Shown here: positions 7,247-9,626 of the stretch, piece after piece
How positions within the stretch are numbered: the first letter of the stretch is position 1
How the letters are laid out: every line of letters starts with the position of its first letter
NCBI GenBank assembly: GCA_030611815.1
Contig: JAUWPC010000120.1
Span: forward strand, 1-9,626
DNA from: Desulfobacteraceae bacterium
GTDB taxonomy: Bacteria; Desulfobacterota; DSM-4660; Desulfatiglandales; Desulfatiglandaceae
Length of the DNA: 9,626 nt
Direction of reading: 5' to 3'
The notes under the pieces: model-generated
The model's input: only the letters and a program-made list of their open reading frames with translations
What the model was told of the DNA's origin: nothing
The model's database searches: none
Made by a program: the position numbers and the translations under genes

Positions 7247-9626
7247 CTAAAACAGCTTAAGCTGCCTGGGCGCTCTCTTTTTCGGTTTCCAACCCCTTCG
7301 TTCAAGCAGCTCGCACAGGTCTTCGGGTATGGCATCAAGAAATGGCGATGGCTTCATCTGCATGGCTCGCCCATTCAGGACCCGCCGATTCACACGGGAT
7401 AAGATGAGCCGCCGACGTGCCCGGGTCATGCCAACGTAAAAAAGGCGCCTCTCCTCCTCCTCGTCAAGATCCCCGAAAAGGGAACAGGGGAGCAATCCAT
7501 CCTCGCATCCGGTGATAAAGACCATCGGCCATTCAAGTCCCTTGGCAGCGTGAATGGACATAAGGGCCAGACGATCGCCCATGTTGACATCATGATCGAT
7601 GCCCCTTTCAAGGGAGAGGGTGTCCAAAAAGGAACCCATATCTCCGTTCCAGCGCCCGGCCAGCCGCTTGATGCGCTGCAGGGCGGCCTCAGCCTCTTCT
7701 GAACTCAAATCAAAATCGTGAATTTCAACGGCCTGATTCAAAATTTCCGGCAGTGGCGCACTCCTATCATATGCCTCATACAATCTATTCTTCCTTCCTT
7801 GAGCATCTGACACGAGTCCCATATATGCGTTTTGGTAATAAAGGTTTGCAGGGTACTGAAGGGTCAGAAAAAGGCGCCAGAGGATATTGACGGGATATTT
7901 CGTAATGAGGGGGGCCTCACCGGAGCGGACAAAGGGAATGCCGGACCGGTCCAGGGCCTCTTGAAGTGCGTCGCCCTGGACATTGAGGCGATAGAGCACC
8001 CCAATGTCCCCAAATCCTATTGAGGTGTCCTCGTCTCCTGAGAGCACCCTTCCACTGTCCATGGAAAAAAAAGATATGCCACCGATGAGTCTCTCCACCT
8101 GTTCAACGATCATTTCCGCTTCTTCGGATTCAGTGACGCAAGACGCAAGAGAGATGGGACCTCCCCCCTGCGATTCCCCCATAAGGGGTTTTCCCTTTCC
8201 CATGAGGGCGGCAGAGCCTTTAAGGATGAATTCCGTGGATCGGTAGTTTCTGGTAAGGATAATCTCCCCGGCCCCTGGAAAATCATCGGTGAACCGGTGG
8301 AAGTTGCTGACGTCGGCCCCCCGAAAGCGGTATATGGCCTGATCCGGGTCGCCTATGGCACAGATCTCTCCTGATCCCGCCTCGATGAGCGCCTTCAGGA
8401 GTCGAACCTGCATGGGGTTGGTGTCCTGATATTCATCCACAAAGACGAGAGGGAACTTCCTACCATAGGCCCTGGCGACCTGGGGATGGTCTTTAAACAG
8501 CCTCAGCGCCTCGACCTCCAAGTCATCCAGATCCAGCATATTGGCCTCTCTGAGCCTGCGCTGGTATTCGAGGCACAGAGACATGAACGGGTCATCCCTA
8601 AGGCCTTCAGCAGGGCCAAGGGCCAGCTGGGCCTTCATGCCCGGAAGGGTTCTCAGGAATTTTTTCAAGGATCTTGATCCCGCCTGTGATTCAGTAAGGA
8701 CCTCCCTTGCCAAGCCAAGGGCATCCACTTCCGAACAAAGGGCAAAATCGGTCGGGATCCCGCCTGTAACAGGGCCGGATACCTCCCTTCGCAGGACATC
8801 CAAACAGAATCCGTGAAAGGTGGCTACCAGAACCCGGGCCTCTTCAACCCCCTGGAGCAATCTGGAGATCCTCTCCTTCATCTCTCCTGACGCCTTTCTT
8901 GTAAAGGTCAAGGCCAGAATTTTATTCGGTCCCGCCATACCCCCACGGACAAGATGGGCGATGCGATGGCTCAGTGTCATGGTCTTCCCCGTACCGGGGC
9001 CAGCAACAACCAAGAGATGCCCATTTTGATAAAGAACCGCTGACCGCTGTTCAGGGTTCAGGGGATCCAGTATGGGATCCGCTGGAGAAGAAACAGGTTC
9101 AGGCAGAGAGAAACTCTGTTTTTTTATTGCTCCTCTTTTTTTCGGAGAGGGAACAGTTCCCTTTCTGGTGGGCTTTGGGGTCTGGTGCGCGAAGAGGGCC
9201 ATTTGTCCTGCGATGGCCTCCCTTTCTGAATTCTCAAAAAGACGCATGACGCCAAACTGACCATCATACCCTCCTTCACGGATCACCTGATTGCGCCGCA
9301 TTCTCCCCACTGCCTCTGCAAAAACAGGCCCGCCTGCCTGTTTTAGCCTGGTCAACGGGACATTCATCAGGATCTCAAGCTCCGGGCCTACTTGCGAAAT
9401 AAGCCTTTCATAGAAGCCACTCACTTTTTTTGTTGCAGGGCCACAGCCTAACAGTTCTGAAAGGACTTCAGGCAAAGGGATGAGGCTGACAAAATCCTTG
9501 GAAAGTTGAGGGGAGTCACGATCTGAAAGCTGGTATACCCGGTTGAGAACACCCACGGTCAATGGCCGCTGGCATACAGGACAGAGCCCTTCCAACTCAA
9601 GGGTCTCCTGCGGTTCAAGCCTTATT
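7247..9626 (-). CDS. EndoQ-like / UvrD-type helicase fusion (5' end outside window)
   Basis: The frame is open to the window edge; the TTG at 9595 is not a true start, since in-frame codons (IRLEPQETLE) continue upstream. Residues are counted from 9595. Residues 5-20 (CPVCQRPLTVGVLNRV), 35-75 and 108-120 (GGYDGQFGVMRLF) resemble the C-terminal part of endonuclease Q, whose PHP nuclease domain would lie outside the window; CPVC is one half of a zinc site. After a basic Ser/Pro-rich linker (140-175) comes a superfamily 1 helicase: Q-motif LNPEQ (179-183), Walker A GPGTGKT (199-205), DEYQD (387-391), GDPDQAIYRFRGA (415-427), NYRS (450-453), MSIHAAKGLEW (679-689) and YVGMTRARRRL (720-730). All key motifs are intact. 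The chain ends in QLKLF, a typical beta-clamp motif. EndoQ nicks DNA 5' of deaminated bases, so a coupled nick-and-unwind repair enzyme is inferred. Confidence 0.92.
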   Translation of the reverse strand, partial: IRLEPQETLELEGLCPVCQRPLTVGVLNRVYQLSDRDSPQLSKDFVSLIPLPEVLSELLGCGPATKKVSGFYERLISQVGPELEILMNVPLTRLKQAGGPVFAEAVGRMRRNQVIREGGYDGQFGVMRLFENSEREAIAGQMALFAHQTPKPTRKGTVPSPKKRGAIKKQSFSLPEPVSSPADPILDPLNPEQRSAVLYQNGHLLVVAGPGTGKTMTLSHRIAHLVRGGMAGPNKILALTFTRKASGEMKERISRLLQGVEEARVLVATFHGFCLDVLRREVSGPVTGGIPTDFALCSEVDALGLAREVLTESQAGSRSLKKFLRTLPGMKAQLALGPAEGLRDDPFMSLCLEYQRRLREANMLDLDDLEVEALRLFKDHPQVARAYGRKFPLVFVDEYQDTNPMQVRLLKALIEAGSGEICAIGDPDQAIYRFRGADVSNFHRFTDDFPGAGEIILTRNYRSTEFILKGSAALMGKGKPLMGESQGGGPISLASCVTESEEAEMIVEQVERLIGGISFFSMDSGRVLSGDEDTSIGFGDIGVLYRLNVQGDALQEALDRSGIPFVRSGEAPLITKYPVNILWRLFLTLQYPANLYYQNAYMGLVSDAQGRKNRLYEAYDRSAPLPEILNQAVEIHDFDLSSEEAEAALQRIKRLAGRWNGDMGSFLDTLSLERGIDHDVNMGDRLALMSIHAAKGLEWPMVFITGCEDGLLPCSLFGDLDEEEERRLFYVGMTRARRRLILSRVNRRVLNGRAMQMKPSPFLDAIPEDLCELLERRGWKPKKRAPRQLKLF

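Overview
The window looks like a chromosomal piece of a Gram-negative bacterium, most likely a deltaproteobacterium (Desulfobacterota). The pointers are an outer-membrane beta-barrel and signal peptides, a PAS domain with a cysteine cluster on a sigma-54 activator, a bacterial EndoQ-UvrD fusion, and a remnant of an Fe-S protein family that I associate with sulfate reducers. This assignment rests on recalled families, not on a search. Every gene I can support is on the minus strand, so the map reads right to left. No tRNA, rRNA, CRISPR array or insertion sequence is visible.

From right to left: (1) 9626-7247 is the 3' part of a large repair enzyme, the C-terminal part of an endonuclease Q-like protein fused to a UvrD/Rep-type helicase and ending in a likely sliding-clamp-binding motif. 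(2) 7246-6471 is a gene graveyard of about 780 bp. It holds the first 17-18 codons of an Fe-S protein, the tail of a HigB-like toxin, and a chimeric reading frame in which the first 8 codons of a HigA-like antitoxin run into a secreted-protein gene that has an in-frame stop and has lost its 3' end. (3) 6455-4329 is a membrane-bound sigma-54 activator with about seven membrane segments, a PAS domain, an AAA+ domain and an HTH. (4) 4328-3975 is a control region with a tandem pair of identical 16-bp dyads, an exact IHF consensus match and a -24/-12 promoter, in the usual order for a sigma-54 promoter. (5) 3974-1 is the presumed target operon: a small ABM-fold monooxygenase-like protein, an outer-membrane porin-like barrel, a periplasmic sulfatase, a decayed fragment resembling the porin, an unrecognised secreted protein with an internal duplication, and the start of a small membrane protein cut by the window edge.

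Working model (inference): the membrane activator senses a signal through its membrane or PAS part, binds the tandem dyads beside its own gene, and with IHF bending switches on the sigma-54 promoter. The operon would then supply an outer-membrane channel, a periplasmic sulfatase and a small accessory enzyme for a sulfate ester or a related compound. The inducer and the substrate cannot be read from the sequence.
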